A stretch of 64,000 bases of DNA from Aquilaria yunnanensis (taxonomy: Eukaryota > Streptophyta > Magnoliopsida > Malvales > Thymelaeaceae). Position 1 is the stretch's first letter, and each line of letters opens with the position of its first letter. The stretch is taken from positions 30,379,501 through 30,443,500 of the forward strand of contig CM077599.1 in NCBI GenBank assembly GCA_039654915.1. Reading direction: 5' to 3'. The position numbers and the translations under genes are program-made. The notes below the pieces were generated by a model that saw only the letters and a program-made list of their open reading frames with translations, was not told the DNA's origin and ran no database searches. Of the stretch, positions 1 through 11,840 are shown in pieces.

Positions 1-1200
1 TGTAATGGAACCTTTCTGTTTTATTGCCATATCTAGGGGCTATGAGACACTATAATCCACTGTATACACCCCTATGTCGAATGCAAGATTCAAACAAAAG
101 CACCACCCAATTGCTTAACTATAGTATAGGGCAATATGTTATAAATTTGGCAGAACAAATAAACGTAGAACATGTAATGATAAACATAAATGCCCAAAAG
201 TAATTGGCATCACGCGGCATAAAGAGGAACATTACTTTGCCTAATATTATCCTAGCCTTAGATATGGACATATGAACAGAAGACTGCTATAATTTTATGG
301 CAGTATATATGTAACCAAGTTGTTTAAAAAAAGGCATGAGTTGGATAAAGCCTTACATATTGAATTATGAAGACAATACTTAGTTAAATCTATAAAGATG
401 TAAATATTAACAAAGCCATTACTCGTGATACTAAATCTATCAAGACAATACTTTGTTTTCATTTTATATATATGCATATATTTGTATGCTTGCATCGTTT
501 TTCCCAGTAGATACTAAATCCCTTACTAAGTACTTTAGAGTACTCAACCCTTAAGTATTGTGCAAGTATTAAGTGGACTAGTCAGGTTTAACAGTTGGTA
601 AGAGACAGCTGTTAAAGCGTAGTTTTATTGGTTTAAAGGTATTCTCTAAGTAGGAAACTCCAAGTTTCTAAGTTACTTATGAAATAAGCTAGTACTGACC
701 AAAGTGTTTGCCTTACAGTTTGAGGCTAAATGAGTACAAGGAAAGTGTGGCTAATCACTTGAAGCTAGCTTGCTTGGGTGAAGAGTTAAGGATGAATCTT
801 AGTAGATATGAGCTGCTTCTTTTATATGTATGGTAATTTCATACATAGGTCACCTTTACTAGTGTCCATTGGTGTGTATAACACTAAGGTTCCATTTGGG
901 TGCATATGAGTTTGAGATGTATGCACATAGTTGTTACTTCAAGTTAAAGCAACTAAAGTTTTATGTCTTGGCTTATTTTGAATTATGTTTTCGTTAATTG
1001 CTATGGCAATATTTTCAATGATATTTTAATTTAATTGTTATCACATAGCCAGGGCAACGTATGCATATTTCCTATGCAAGGTAGGCTAAGTAACTAGTTG
1101 CATGTAAAGATTTAAGATACTTCACAAGTAATAACTAGCCAATTGTAACCTAAGTGGGATCATAATTCCCAAAAAGCCTACCAGTGTTAGCAATTTAGGG
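1..1200. other. AT-rich gene-free stretch
   Basis: No open frame here resembles a known protein, and I see no terminal repeat, RNA gene or clear tandem repeat. The composition matches the AT-rich background of the window. Confidence 0.6.
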
Positions 1201-1263
1201 CATTGGGGCCCCGTTTCGCCACACCTCTGACCTTCACTGGCACCAACCCTTCGCTCTCCCTCA

Positions 1264-1440
1264 GTGCTCCGATCGCTATCTGTCCCTTACTTTGATCGAC
1301 CACAGATTGCCGCTATATGTCCTTTGCTCCGATCAACCACCGATTACCGCTGTCTTCCCTTGCTTCGATTAACCGTCGATTACCCTTGCTTGTCCCTTGC
1401 TCCGATCAGCTGTTGTCCACTAGATTGCCGCTTCATCTTC
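1264..1440. repeat. Imperfect minisatellite, about 36-39 bp period
   Basis: Copies of a unit starting TTGCTCCGATCAACC (with variants TACTTTGATCGACC, TTGCTTCGATTAACC, TTGCTCCGATCAGC) begin near 1,288, 1,324, 1,363 and 1,399. The repeat explains the open frame across this region, whose translation repeats the same short peptide, so I do not call a gene. Confidence 0.6.
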
Positions 1441-2265
1441 ATCGAGCTCAGTGGCCAATCAATCCATGAATGCACGTTTGGTTGGTAGACTAGGGAACGA
1501 GAGAGATGTGCAGAAAGATGCCACATCAGCTTCATTTTAACGGAAGTGGACAACTCGATTTGACTCAGAAACGTTAATGGTTTATTTGGCAAAAAAAAAA
1601 AAACAACTATGGCAGATTCGGGCCAACCAGATGACATTAGTGATTTTTTCATTATTTTTGCCTATGGTATTTCATGACATCCTAAAGTACATATTTCATA
1701 TAAAAAATGAGTATTTTTTTATTCAATCAGTTGCACATAATCTTAATAAGCACATTGCCATCAGCTTGCTGTACTTGCAAAACATTGCCCCACTAATAAT
1801 ATTCTTATTGATTATATTGTCCAAACCAATTATTATGATATTTTTTTATTCTCATAACATTGTTGGGTATTTAAACTATTTGCCTTTATAGTTAATCTTC
1901 AAGTGTAGTGTATGGTCCAAGACCCCTGATGTCTAGTATTTGCTTTAAATTTTGACTATTTTCTATAATCGAGTCGAGTCAAGGCTTACTTGGTGGGTAA
2001 AGCTCCAACATCCAAGATACTCAAGTGTAGATGTTTTCTTAATAAGGATTAGGATTCGAAATATATCAATTTTAAGCTTCTTGTTTTTTTTTAATCAATC
2101 TTCTTTTCAATTTTGAACTACCATTTCTTTGTGTTATCTAAAGTTAACAAATTTCAACGTATTATGAGTATGAAAAATATTTTACCTGAACCATTTAAAC
2201 TTATTTGCCTGATTATTTGAAATTAGGGGTAGCCTAACTTGGATAATTATAGACGAAATAAAAAG
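1441..2265. other. AT-rich gene-free stretch
   Basis: There is a poly-A run near 1,592-1,604 and otherwise unremarkable AT-rich sequence. The short plus-strand frame at 1,577-1,891 is hydrophobic and low-complexity and is not supported as a gene. Confidence 0.5.
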
Positions 2266-3027
2266 GGACAGTTCGGTTCACGTTAATGTAATTAAAGGGA
2301 TCCAATTAATAGCGGGTCAGGTCTGGTCAGGATGCGGGTCTGGGTAATTATTTGAAATTAGACACAACTTTTGGAGTATTTACGAGCAAGTGCTATATTG
2401 CTCCTCGGAGGTTTTTCCCCCCTGCTGCCGTCCGGACGACAACGTTCACTGCTGACGCGAAGATGGCAGCAAAGATCCACCGGTCGGAGAACGCCGTCTA
2501 CGGCTAGGAATCGGAGAACACACACAACAACCTTCACCGAGGAATATGATCCTAGCCTTCTATTGCCGGCAATCGGATATCGCAATAAAGGACAGAGCAG
2601 AGGAGTGGACCTAGGGGTTGCCAATACGCGAATCGGGCGGGTTCTGACTTTACGTTGACATATGGAAGCTCTGCAAAAGAACACAACTGCCGGAGGGACG
2701 AGGCTGGTGGATTTGAAGATGATGGCAGGGACGAGGTAGAACTTTGACGGATCTGGAGAAGGGAGCGGGATCTCTCGTCAGGTGGTGGCTGGCCGGCTGA
2801 TTCCACCTCCCATGCACGCAATAGACGGAGGTAGTGGCTGAATGAACCAAGTGGGACGAGTACCGGTGGAGAGAAACGGGTTGCGAAGGGTTTAAAAACT
2901 CATGGCATTGTCTTGTAATTTTTAACTTCATCAGGCCTTTTTTCCGTCCCAGTCATCCTCCCTTATTGACTGGGAGGATAATATTGACTCATTAATTCAC
3001 AAAAATGCGAACCGAACTCGCCTAACT
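2266..3027. other. GC-rich island between short inverted repeats, possible small transposon
   Basis: About 500 bases (2,380-2,900) are much richer in G+C than the flanks and are open in several frames. On the minus strand they read like the serine/proline-rich start of a plant gene. The island is flanked by an inverted pair: AGTTCGGTTCACGTT near 2,270 and its near-complement AATGCGAACCGAACT near 3,003-3,017. This could be a small DNA transposon carrying captured gene sequence, or a decayed promoter/first exon. I found no convincing target-site duplication, so the element call is weak. Confidence 0.3.
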
Positions 3028-3089
3028 TACTAGTATATTTGAATTTTGAACGTATCAATTTTTATCAACAAAAAAAAAGGAACAAAAGA

Positions 3090-3260
3090 AAAGAACGGTT
3101 CAAAAGTAGCCGTTGCTTTCAAATTTCAAAATTCAAAGAAGTCGGTTATCACCCTCTATAAATTTATCTCATCAGGAAAAACTAAGTAAACAGAAACCAA
3201 ACAAAGTTTTCATTCATTTTTGTAGATTTCTTCTCATCTTCTTTCTTCATGGTTCATTTG
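3090..3260 (+). promoter_or_regulatory. Promoter-like stretch with TATA box
   Basis: AACGG and CCGTTG motifs at about 3,095-3,115 are followed by CTATAAAT at 3,156-3,163 and then a pyrimidine-rich leader-like sequence. This layout is common at plant genes and at DNA-transposon transposase genes. No coding sequence that I recognise follows, so it may be the orphaned promoter of a decayed element. Confidence 0.35.
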
Positions 3261-3825
3261 TTGGAAACTCTTTCATGATTTGGCGACACTGGCTATTCGA
3301 GTTTAGCTTGAAGTGTTCAGTTAGAGGGATGGATTCGCCTATTTCTACAAGAACCCAGTAGATTTCAACTAGAGTTCTTAAGTTCTCATCGATCATTACT
3401 CTAATCTTCGTTCATTCTTGGTTTTGTCATTGTGAGTCTGTTGGTTATTGCAATTTGATTTTTGCTTTGCTTGTGTGTATTCGTGAATTGATATGCCTAT
3501 TTCTTCATGAACCGGTCAGCTCCTCTGGTTATATTAAGATCCCATCAATCATTTTTTAGATAGATACATATCCATTCTTGGATTCTTTGTGTTTTGTCGA
3601 TTATTTCGATTTGATTTTGTCTCCGCATGTGATCTTATACGCATGGATTTGTGTTTCGTTCAACTAATTGGAAACCCCGAAAGGATCTCACATATTTTTT
3701 TTGCAAACTGTAGATTTAACGTTGGATTTGATGCTTCCATTTGAGGGCTCAAGTGGATTTGTTTCTGCGAATTGTGCAATTGTATATTTGTTTTTGTGAA
3801 CTGTAGTTCTTGTTTGACAAAGGCT

Positions 3826-4215
3826 TAAGACTATTGATTCTGTGCAAAACAAAATTGCATGTAGCAATTTAGTGCTTCTATTTGAGCAACAGCGAAGTTC
3901 GTACATTATTATGGTTTGTAGTAGCATTATCCCTATCTGAAATGACGTATACAGAACACTTTATTATGAGCTGGAACATTGAATTGTGATGTCCTTGTTT
4001 GAGTGAGGTGTTGTTCCTGGTTTTTGTGTATGTAATTGGTGCTTGTCCCTATTTAAACGAGTCCTAAGGCTGTTGGTCATATGCAGAACACTTCAATAAA
4101 TGAGTTCGAATTGTGATGTCCCTATTTGAGTGAGGTGTTGCTTCCTGGTTGTTGTGTATGCAATTGATGCTTCTCCCTATTCAAACAAGTGCTAAGGCTG
4201 TTGGTTGCGTGCGGA
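3826..4215. repeat. Diverged tandem repeat, about 127 bp period
   Basis: GAATTGTGATGTCC occurs near 3,982 and 4,108. The segment CTAAGGCTGTTGGT followed by a GCAGAAC-like motif recurs near 4,065 and 4,191, with a more diverged copy near 3,826. Two clear copies and one degenerate copy are visible. Confidence 0.6.
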
Positions 4216-5129
4216 ACAAGATTCTCGGGGCAGTTATGATTTCTTGTCCCAATTTAAAATTACCCTTTTTTATTCAAAAATACCTGGTAGTGCTTGGTTG
4301 TTAGTATTTTAATTCGTGAGCATATGACATATGGCAATATTTCATATGTGAAAGTGGGCTACTAATTTTGCTGAAGTTGTTCCTCCATACAAGTTGCTAT
4401 AATGAACTTTTAGAATTTTTTGAGGTACGATAACTTTTTAATATGAAAGCAGCAACATTTATATGGCCAAAGACCAGTTTGCGCAAACCAAATTCCTAGT
4501 TAGTTTTTTCACGTGTTCCTCAAGTAACATTTATATTGTTTGAAATTGCATGCTCTCGGGTGCTAATTGTAGCACAATAGGGTTTGAATCTCATGTATTT
4601 TCAATGTATAATTCTTGCTACATATATACAAGTGTGTGTGACTTATCGGATAAGCAACAAGGAGAGTTCCACAATATCTGAAACTCATTTAGAAGATATG
4701 CATGTAAACAAGGAAAGCTTTGTCTACAACTCACGACCACACTAATTGCTTACCTTTTTTTTATTCCCGAACCTATTCCCATAAGTTGTTTTATATTTGT
4801 AATATTTCAAAAGTAAAAGTGGCTACTAATTTAGCTGCAAGTAGTTCCTCTATATAAGCTGGTGGTGATGAGTTTTAGCAAGCATAAATAGGGAGTTTCT
4901 ACTTGTGAAAAGACTAGCATGGAGAAAAGTTACTCCATTGTAAGTGGAGAATTTGGTAGGTGAAATATATATGCAACTCTAATTTATTGATACTGATTTG
5001 AGTGTCTTTTAGTTGCTAATAGAGGATACCATTGTTTCCACAATTATCATTGCTCTCTATATCAAAGCCCAACCTTTTTACCCATTTTACCATATAGAAT
5101 CACACCCATATTTCTGCCTTGTTGTGTCC
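4216..5129. other. AT-rich gene-free stretch
   Basis: I see no coding, RNA or repeat structure that I can support in this interval. Confidence 0.5.
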
Positions 5130-5700
5130 TTTTCACTTCCCAATATGTTTTGCTGGTGAATGGAATTTTTTTTTCTTTATTAGTGATGGAGTTATTGTTG
5201 ATTGAATGGAACCTAGAAAAGATTTTTGTTTTGTGTTGGAACCTTTGTGTGCCTTGGTACCTTTTTGGGGATCTTTAGGTTCATTTTACTTCCCAATGTG
5301 TTGTGCTTGTGAATGGAATTGTTTTTTTTTTCTTTGTTAGTGGTGGAATTATTGTTGATTGAATGGAATCTAGATTTTTTAAATTTTTTGCATTGGAACC
5401 TTCATTTTCCTTGGTATCTCTTTGTGATCTTTGGGCCCCTTTCACTGCCCCGATGTGTTGTGCTTGTGAATGGAATTAGTTTTTTGTTCTTTATTAGACA
5501 TAGAATTATTGTTGACTAAATGGAATCTAGAAAAGGATTTTTTTCTGGTATTGGAACCTTTGTGTGCCTTGGTGCCTTTATGTGATTTTTTGGTCCTTTT
5601 TACTGCCCGATGTGTTGTACTTGTGAACGGAATTATTATTTTTTTTGTTTATTAGCAACCAAATTATTGTTGGCTGAATAGAAAAGGCCAGAAAAGCATA
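5130..5700. repeat. Tandem repeat, about 156 bp period, nearly four copies
   Basis: The phrase CTTGTGAATGGAATT (or a close variant) recurs with the GAATGGAAT core at 5,158, 5,311, 5,468 and 5,625, giving spacings of 153, 157 and 157. Each unit also carries a TTATTGTTGATTGAATGGA block and a TTGGAACCTTTGTGTGCC block. The two overlapping plus-strand open frames here are products of the repeat, not genes. Confidence 0.8.
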
Positions 5701-6559
5701 TTTCTGCACTAATTTGTTAACTTCTGAAAGCAGATGAATTTATTTTTCATTTTGTATTGTGTTGTGGTTGATTAATACTCTATAGTTATGCACAAAAAGT
5801 GATTACTTTCCAATTGCATGCTGATGTGATTCATGTGATCTAGATGTGATTCATTTTGTATTGATCTTGCCTTTTAACTGCCCCAAATAAATTTCTTATT
5901 GTTGGTTGATTGGATTCTCTCTTTCCAAGTGTTTTTCCTTCCCTTACCTATGTTAGGAAAATCATATAGATGGTGGAATGTTGAAATCTCTTCACTAGGT
6001 TCAAACCATTTACCCTAAATCTTCACCTTTAGGGTTTCTTTATTTTGTCTCTAAAAAGTGCCACTTTGCTTACCTGATTTAGGTGCAAAAGAATTTTGGA
6101 TATGTATTTTGGTATTTTTTTTCTTCCACTTATGCTAACCAAAACAAGAATTAAAGGTCTAGGGAAGGAGTTCGTGTTGGCAGCAAGCAACCAAGGTACT
6201 CTTGATCATATTTTCTCTCTGTTTTATTGCTCTTCCATTGAGTCAATGCTTATAATGAATCAGGAACTGCTTATTTGGACATCATCATCTTTTTTCATTT
6301 GCTAACCCAAGCATTAGAGGTAAGGATATTAGCAATTTTTATTGCTGCTTTAAACACAAAAAAACATACACAAATGAGTATCATATGAATACTTTATTGC
6401 TTATATTATATTTGCAAGTTTATAGAGCACCAAAATGACAATTGCACATAATTAAACATCAGATTACACAACAACAATTAAGTGATCTTCCTTTTTGCGA
6501 TCTTCCAACTTATGCTAACTTCATTGGCTCAATTGATCATGCACCTCTACTATACAAAA
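5701..6559. other. AT-rich gene-free stretch
   Basis: A short plus-strand frame at 6,096-6,305 starts with ATG but resembles nothing I recognise. Nothing else is visible. Confidence 0.45.
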
Positions 6560-7990
6560 TTATACTCGGCCAAAATTTCAAAACCAACAAAAATTGTTAT
6601 AATCACAAATCAAGTCTTTAAACTTTTTTAATTTGAGCGAAGAATCATAACTATCTTCTTCCTCAACTCATTTCCACTACAAAACATGAACTCAAAAACA
6701 ATCACATCAACTACATTGACAAACACAAAACAAATACATGTACAAACCAATCACCAATAACAAAGACACAAACTTTACTTAAATCTACAAAACGTACTCC
6801 ACAAATTTCCTCATCAAGAAAAGTAATAAATGGTCACTCAAATTCTTCTAGCATGAACACATACCTAAATAGTAACACAACTTTGAACTTGAACACAAAT
6901 GTACCATCAATGCAAAAATAACGACGAATAACAATATGAACCAACAGCCACAAACATAATACAATTACAAATATGAACACAAACTCTAATAACACAAAGA
7001 AAAAATTGAATGAAACTCCCCCAAATTTGCTCACCAAGGACAATAGTACATTTCAAAACCAACAAAAATGATTATAAGTCCTTTAACTCCTTTAGTTTGA
7101 CCAAAGAATCCTAACAATCTTCTTCCTTGACTCATTTTCATTGCAAAACATGACTCAAATAGCAACACAACCATGAACTCAAACTCAAACACAAACCACA
7201 TGTACCATGAAGGCAAAAAACAATCACATCAACTATGACCACAAACATAAAACAAAAATATACACGAACACAAACACAAACATGAACTTGAATACAAATG
7301 CACCATCAAGGCAAAAATAACGACAAACAATAGTATCAACCAACGGCCACAAACACAATACAATTACGAATATGAACATGAAAACTGGCAACACAAAGAC
7401 AAATTGAATTAAAGTATCACAAATTTGCTCACCAAGAACAATAATAAATTTCAAAACCACCAAAATCTATTATAATCATAAGTCAAGTCCTTCAATCTTT
7501 TAGTTCATGAAAAGAATCCTAACAATCTTGTTCTTTGGCTTATTTTCATGACAAAACATGAGCTCAAATAGGAACACAACAATGAACTAGAACTTAAACG
7601 CAAACCACATACCATGAAGGTAAAAACAACCACATCAACTATGACCACAAACATAAAACAAATACATATATGAATACAAACAAAAACACCAATAACACAA
7701 ATGCACCGTCAAGACAAAAATAACGACAAACAACAATATCAACCAATGGCCATAAACACAGTACAATTATGGATATAAGCACGAACATTGACAACACAAA
7801 GACAAAATTATTGAATTTAACTCCCACAAATTTGCTCACAAATAACAATAGTAAATTTCAAAACCATAAAAAATTGTTATAATCATAAGTTTAGTTTGAG
7901 AAAAGAATCCAAAAAATCTTCTTCCTTGGCTCATTTTCACTACAAAACATGAACTCAAGTAACAACACAATCATGACCTCAAACTCAAAC
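6560..7990. repeat. Diverged tandem array, about 400 bp period, four copies
   Basis: A motif of the type CTTCTTCCTTGGCTCATTTTC followed by ACAAAACATGA recurs near 6,655, 7,119, 7,527 and 7,918. Between these lie AC-rich segments with CAAGGCAAAAATAACGACAAACA-type blocks. On the minus strand three hydrophobic frames (6,834-7,043; 7,233-7,463; 7,639-7,848) share the phrases IVLCLWPLVD and RYFCLDGAFVF. That conservation follows from tandem duplication of DNA, so these are not separate genes. The AC skew of the plus strand is strong. Confidence 0.75.
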
Positions 7991-9144
7991 ACATTAGTTT
8001 ACTGCGTTCAACACTTTTTTTAAGTTTTCAACAAGTTGAAGTTGGTGAGTACTCATGATTTAAGTGGCATTAAAATGTGAATTTTTGTAAGTCCAAGAGC
8101 AAGAGGCAATCCGGGTGGTAAATTACACTATTATCTTTGTACTAAAATAACTAAAGACACAAGATAACCCAACCTAAGTCTACTCATATTAAGAGAGAAA
8201 AGCTCTGCCTTCTATCTACCTTATTTTCTTGACTTCCTAAAAAGGTTTTCATGAGCTTATCGTTCTCACTTATAGTGTCATCCCCTCCGTTAATTCTTTG
8301 AATCCATTGGCTTTTTGTTTTCTCCGTATGATTACTTATTTGGCCTAACCATTGGTTGTTTTAAAGATTTTGAATGTGTGGATCTCTTATCTACTAGGTC
8401 TTAGATTTATCTAATAGCAGCATATTCCTACTTTTAGAGTAATCGTTGTTAATTTTCTAAGCGGACGTAGGTTATTCCGATTTTTAATTGGCCTAGTCAG
8501 TGGGGCTTTTCTTTAGTGGCATCTACTATTGTAGTTTCTTGATACGAAATACTTACCTTGGGCTTCTCCATGGTTTGTAGTGTTTTCTTCTTCCACTGAA
8601 ATTCAACCACATGCCCACTCCCCTCATTAATTGCCCTTAGTTTCAAGCCCATGCTTAATCTTTATTCCATTAGGAAGAGGAGATTACTTGGTGCATATTC
8701 TACAAGCTAATTTGGCTCTTTAAGATTTATTTATTTCTAATCAAATTGGATTTATCAATGCCTAGAATATTTGGATTTAAATCCCAAATTTAACATATTT
8801 TTGCCTAATGGGATGCATTAATTGTGGGTCCACATAATTTTTGCCCTATAGTTACTTGGTATTTACATCCAATTCTGTCTTAAGATCATGTGATACAAAA
8901 TTAGAGGTAAGGTGACAATGCAATTTAACTCTAAATCAGAGGCAAATCAAGTAAAAAAAAGCTGGACCCATATGTTACTTTGTTGTCACTGGGAAAAACA
9001 TGTTAACTGGCTTGCAAAAAATTGAAATGAATAGCATGTAAGTTTTTTAGTGTCCAGGAAGGGGAATCGTCAACAAGTATTCTTTGTGGATATTTCCTAC
9101 ACAATTATTCCATTTTGTAGTAATAGGTCTTTGTATGCAAGATA
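7991..9144. other. Gene-free stretch, possible 5' leader of the LINE
   Basis: No recognisable coding sequence. Because LINE ORF1 remnants follow immediately, part of this interval may be LINE 5' untranslated sequence. I could not place the LINE 5' end or a matching target-site duplication. Confidence 0.35.
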
Positions 9145-9489
9145 GTGGCTCTAATTGTTTTACTTGGTAGGGTCTTTCATATTCTATTTAGGAGGAAAAT
9201 ACTTTATTTGAGTTTATATAACATTATGGCTCATCTTGGAGCTTACCTTCTTCAACTTGAGCAAGAATATCTCACAACATTCTCCTTCCATGGCCAACTT
9301 TCCGTCAGACTATTTACATTGAGCAAGCCAAGTGTTTAACTTTAGCCATCAATATCTGGGCAACAACAATGTTTTCTTACATAACTATCTCATAGTTTGA
9401 ATTGTTGATAAAAGAAGATTCACCATTCCTTATTTTGAGTCATATATTGTTTATGCTTGGGATCTAGTAGGCCAAGCTCGTGTTATTGA

Positions 9490-10240
9490 CTTGAAAATGA
9501 TGAATGGTTTGACTTTCAGATTTAGTCTACTCATATGTATGATATGTTGTAGATTGCTTCTTGGAACATGGATGGAGCCATTAGCTTAGCTCGAAGACTA
9601 AAGGAAAATTTCAATTTGGAAGATCATGACCTATGGTTTGTCTTAATTTGGGTCCAGTTGCATGGAATCCAACCCAACTACATGATGGCTATCATAGCGA
9701 GAAGGCTACGTGAGGCATTAAGAGGTCTAGAAGAGATTGATATCAAGGATTTAGCCCTATATTGTTGGCAATTTCTACATTTTAAGGTGGAAATCAATAT
9801 CTACGAGCCACTAGTACCAGGTGCATACTTCTGACCTATTGATGGGTATGAGAACTAGATATAGTTCAAATATGAAATTTTTTTAAAAATTTGCAAGGTA
9901 TATGGCCGGGTAAGGCATTATAGGTTTCACTGCTAAAGATATTTGGTTGAAGTGCATAGAGATTTTATGGACAGGCTTCATTGGATGCAATAAGAAGAAA
10001 ATGAGGTCCAATTGTTCACCAGCCTTCTTCAAGCTTTTGGTCTTCTTGATCATAGTATCATGTTCAAGAGAGTAAAGTGACAACAATAGCTTCTCAACCG
10101 AGTAATCCACATGGAAAACTAAGCTCTTCATTATCAGTGGTCTTTAGATGATGAATTTGACAACATTATTCTAGATGTGATCACATCACCAATCAGTGAC
10201 TCCATTCAAGTAACTGTTGTCCATCAGGGAGAATACCTAG
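9490..10240 (+). pseudogene. LINE ORF1 remnant, DUF4283-like nucleic-acid-binding segment
   Basis: The frame at 9,568-9,834 contains WVQLHGIQPNYM followed by IARRLREALRGLEEID. This fits the pattern (W-V-x-L-x-G-x-P-x-x-Y-M, then a G-x-I/V-L/E-D stretch) of the DUF4283 domain in ORF1 proteins of plant LINEs. Further homologous-looking sequence continues in shifted frames up to the gypsy insertion. The protein would bind the element's RNA as part of the ribonucleoprotein. Frameshifts and stops make this a pseudogene. The family assignment is from pattern recognition only. Confidence 0.6.
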
Positions 10241-10245
10241 GGGAA

Positions 10246-11099
10246 TGATGCCCCAAGGCATCCTCGTTAAATGACATTCTGACTTCTGGAGGGACTTCCT
10301 GAGAGGGAGAACGCCTGGAGCCCAGATTTCCCAGAGGGGCGTGCCTGAAAAAATCAAAAGAGAGGGTTAGGAGGTCCCCGGAGTGTTTTTCCGAGGAGGA
10401 GCCTCCGACGCCCAAGTCAGTGTCTTGAGAAGGTGAAGGGGGAGCACTAAAGGTTTTAGAGGCCTTGCCTGTTTGCGTCTTCTCAATGAGGAGGAGTCGA
10501 ATCGTTTGCCAGGGTTTGTTCCCTGGTGTTTATAGAAGTGCCCAGCCCGTTCAGATGACGACATGTGTTCGGTCGGATGTTCTCTGAGTTTCTGGGCGTA
10601 GGGGACAATTAGCCGGTGGCAGGCTCCTTGAGCCTTGAACCGAGAAAGGTCGTGACAAGACCTGGACGGCGTCGGCGTGTCAGACCACCGTTTGGGGCGG
10701 CATGTAATGCCTGTGGGCGACATGTTAGAGGCTCCTTAAATGCTCATGCCGTACTCCCGAGGTCCTCTGGGCGAGGTCGTCCTTTGGTATGGACGCCCTT
10801 CTTTGGGAGTTATGCTCGTAGTTCGGGGAGTCCTTTAGTTCGGTGGTTCTGCCTTCGGAGGATTCTCTCCTGCTTATAAGGGCCTCTGTCCCGAAGGCGA
10901 TCTGTTTGGTCCCCCGAAGGAGCTGATAACGTTTTTGGAGTTCCTGAGGTATTAGCCGAAGTCCCGAGTTCGACACGTCTTAACTTTGCTCCTTCCGAGG
11001 TCAGTGATAGTGCCTCCTTCGAGTGACATTAAGCTCTCCGGTTACCTTGTTTTCAGCAGAAGGCACGGGGTGAGAGAGGCGATAGTCCTTCGGCTATCA
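10246..11099 (-). repeat. 3' LTR of the Retand-type element
   Basis: In element orientation the LTR starts TGATAGCC and ends GGGGCATCA, the expected TG...CA form. It equals the other LTR in length and differs at about 41 positions by eye, mostly transitions. GGGAA follows on the outer side. Confidence 0.95.
10529..10535 (-). promoter_or_regulatory. LTR TATA box (3' LTR copy)
   Basis: Minus-strand CTATAAA followed by CACC. The same box is conserved in the other LTR, so U3 lies at higher coordinates and R-U5 below about 10,505. Confidence 0.6.
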
Positions 11100-11102
11100 C
11101 AA

Positions 11103-11112
11103 GCCCCCCTTT
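11103..11112 (-). promoter_or_regulatory. Polypurine tract
   Basis: Minus-strand AAAGGGGGGC sits three bases inside the 3' LTR. This is the expected position and composition of the primer for plus-strand DNA synthesis. Confidence 0.85.
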
Positions 11113-11519
11113 GGAAAGCCGAAGTAGATACTTCGGTTTATCAGCTTTTGAATGCAGTCTTTCAGGGCCTTGGTTATAACAATTTTGCCGAGGATGGACC
11201 TCTTGTCTGAAGACACCGACTTGTTCGGTCATAATCTGTCTCTTGGTGTCTTCGAGGTAATCTACCTCTCTCTTTTTGTATATCTACGCCACGTCGCGTC
11301 TCGTAACCAGGCGTGTCAGTCTAGAGCGGCGCGCCCAGGTGTAGGAGTGTCAGAAGACGTGACCCCCTTTTGGCGCAATGGCTGACACGTGGCAGCCTGC
11401 TATTGGCAGGAACTGTATCGAAAAAAGCAGGTGCGCCTTTTCATGCACTTTGAGCAATTATGGCAACTGTTCGCCTTCGTGGAGTAGTTATGACGCCGGT
11501 TCGCCTTCGCCTCTCGGCC

Positions 11520-11527
11520 TATATATA
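11520..11527 (+). promoter_or_regulatory. TATA box of the internal antisense gene
   Basis: TATATATA lies on the plus strand inside the retrotransposon, about 320 bases upstream of the first ATG of the antisense gene. Just upstream is a doubled GTTCGCCTTCG motif (near 11,468 and 11,499). Position, downstream introns and a downstream AATAAA support a separate promoter. Confidence 0.55.
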
Positions 11528-11840
11528 CTCCTGTTCCGTCGTAACCCTCTTTTGCTTCTATTTTTGCTCTCAACTGCTTTCACGTTTTCTCCCGCCTTTT
11601 TCCAGTGATCCTTTTTAACAGTGTGTTTTCCGGCAACCTTTCACGACGGCGTCTTTAAATCCAGATTTCGGCAAAACATTTGGTGGGTTTTAACTTACAG
11701 AGCCTTTTGCTTTTTAAGCTTTCTTGAAGTTGTTTTTGGCTTTTTTCCGAAATCATTTTTCAGCCAACCATGCCTATTCCCGAGAGCTGGCAACCCCTTT
11801 TGTCTCATCCTTGCTGCACTACTCCTAAAAAATTAGAAAA

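Noticed and set aside
6834..7848. Three similar hydrophobic minus-strand ORFs that look like a small membrane-protein family
   Set aside because: The similarity follows the 400-bp DNA tandem repeat, including non-coding spacers, and the residues are Val/Phe/Leu low-complexity from GTT/TTT runs.
10367..10976. Minus- and plus-strand open frames in the LTRs (repeated at 20,018-20,627)
   Set aside because: They are in LTR sequence, present in both copies with substitutions that do not respect codons; no known LTR-encoded protein.
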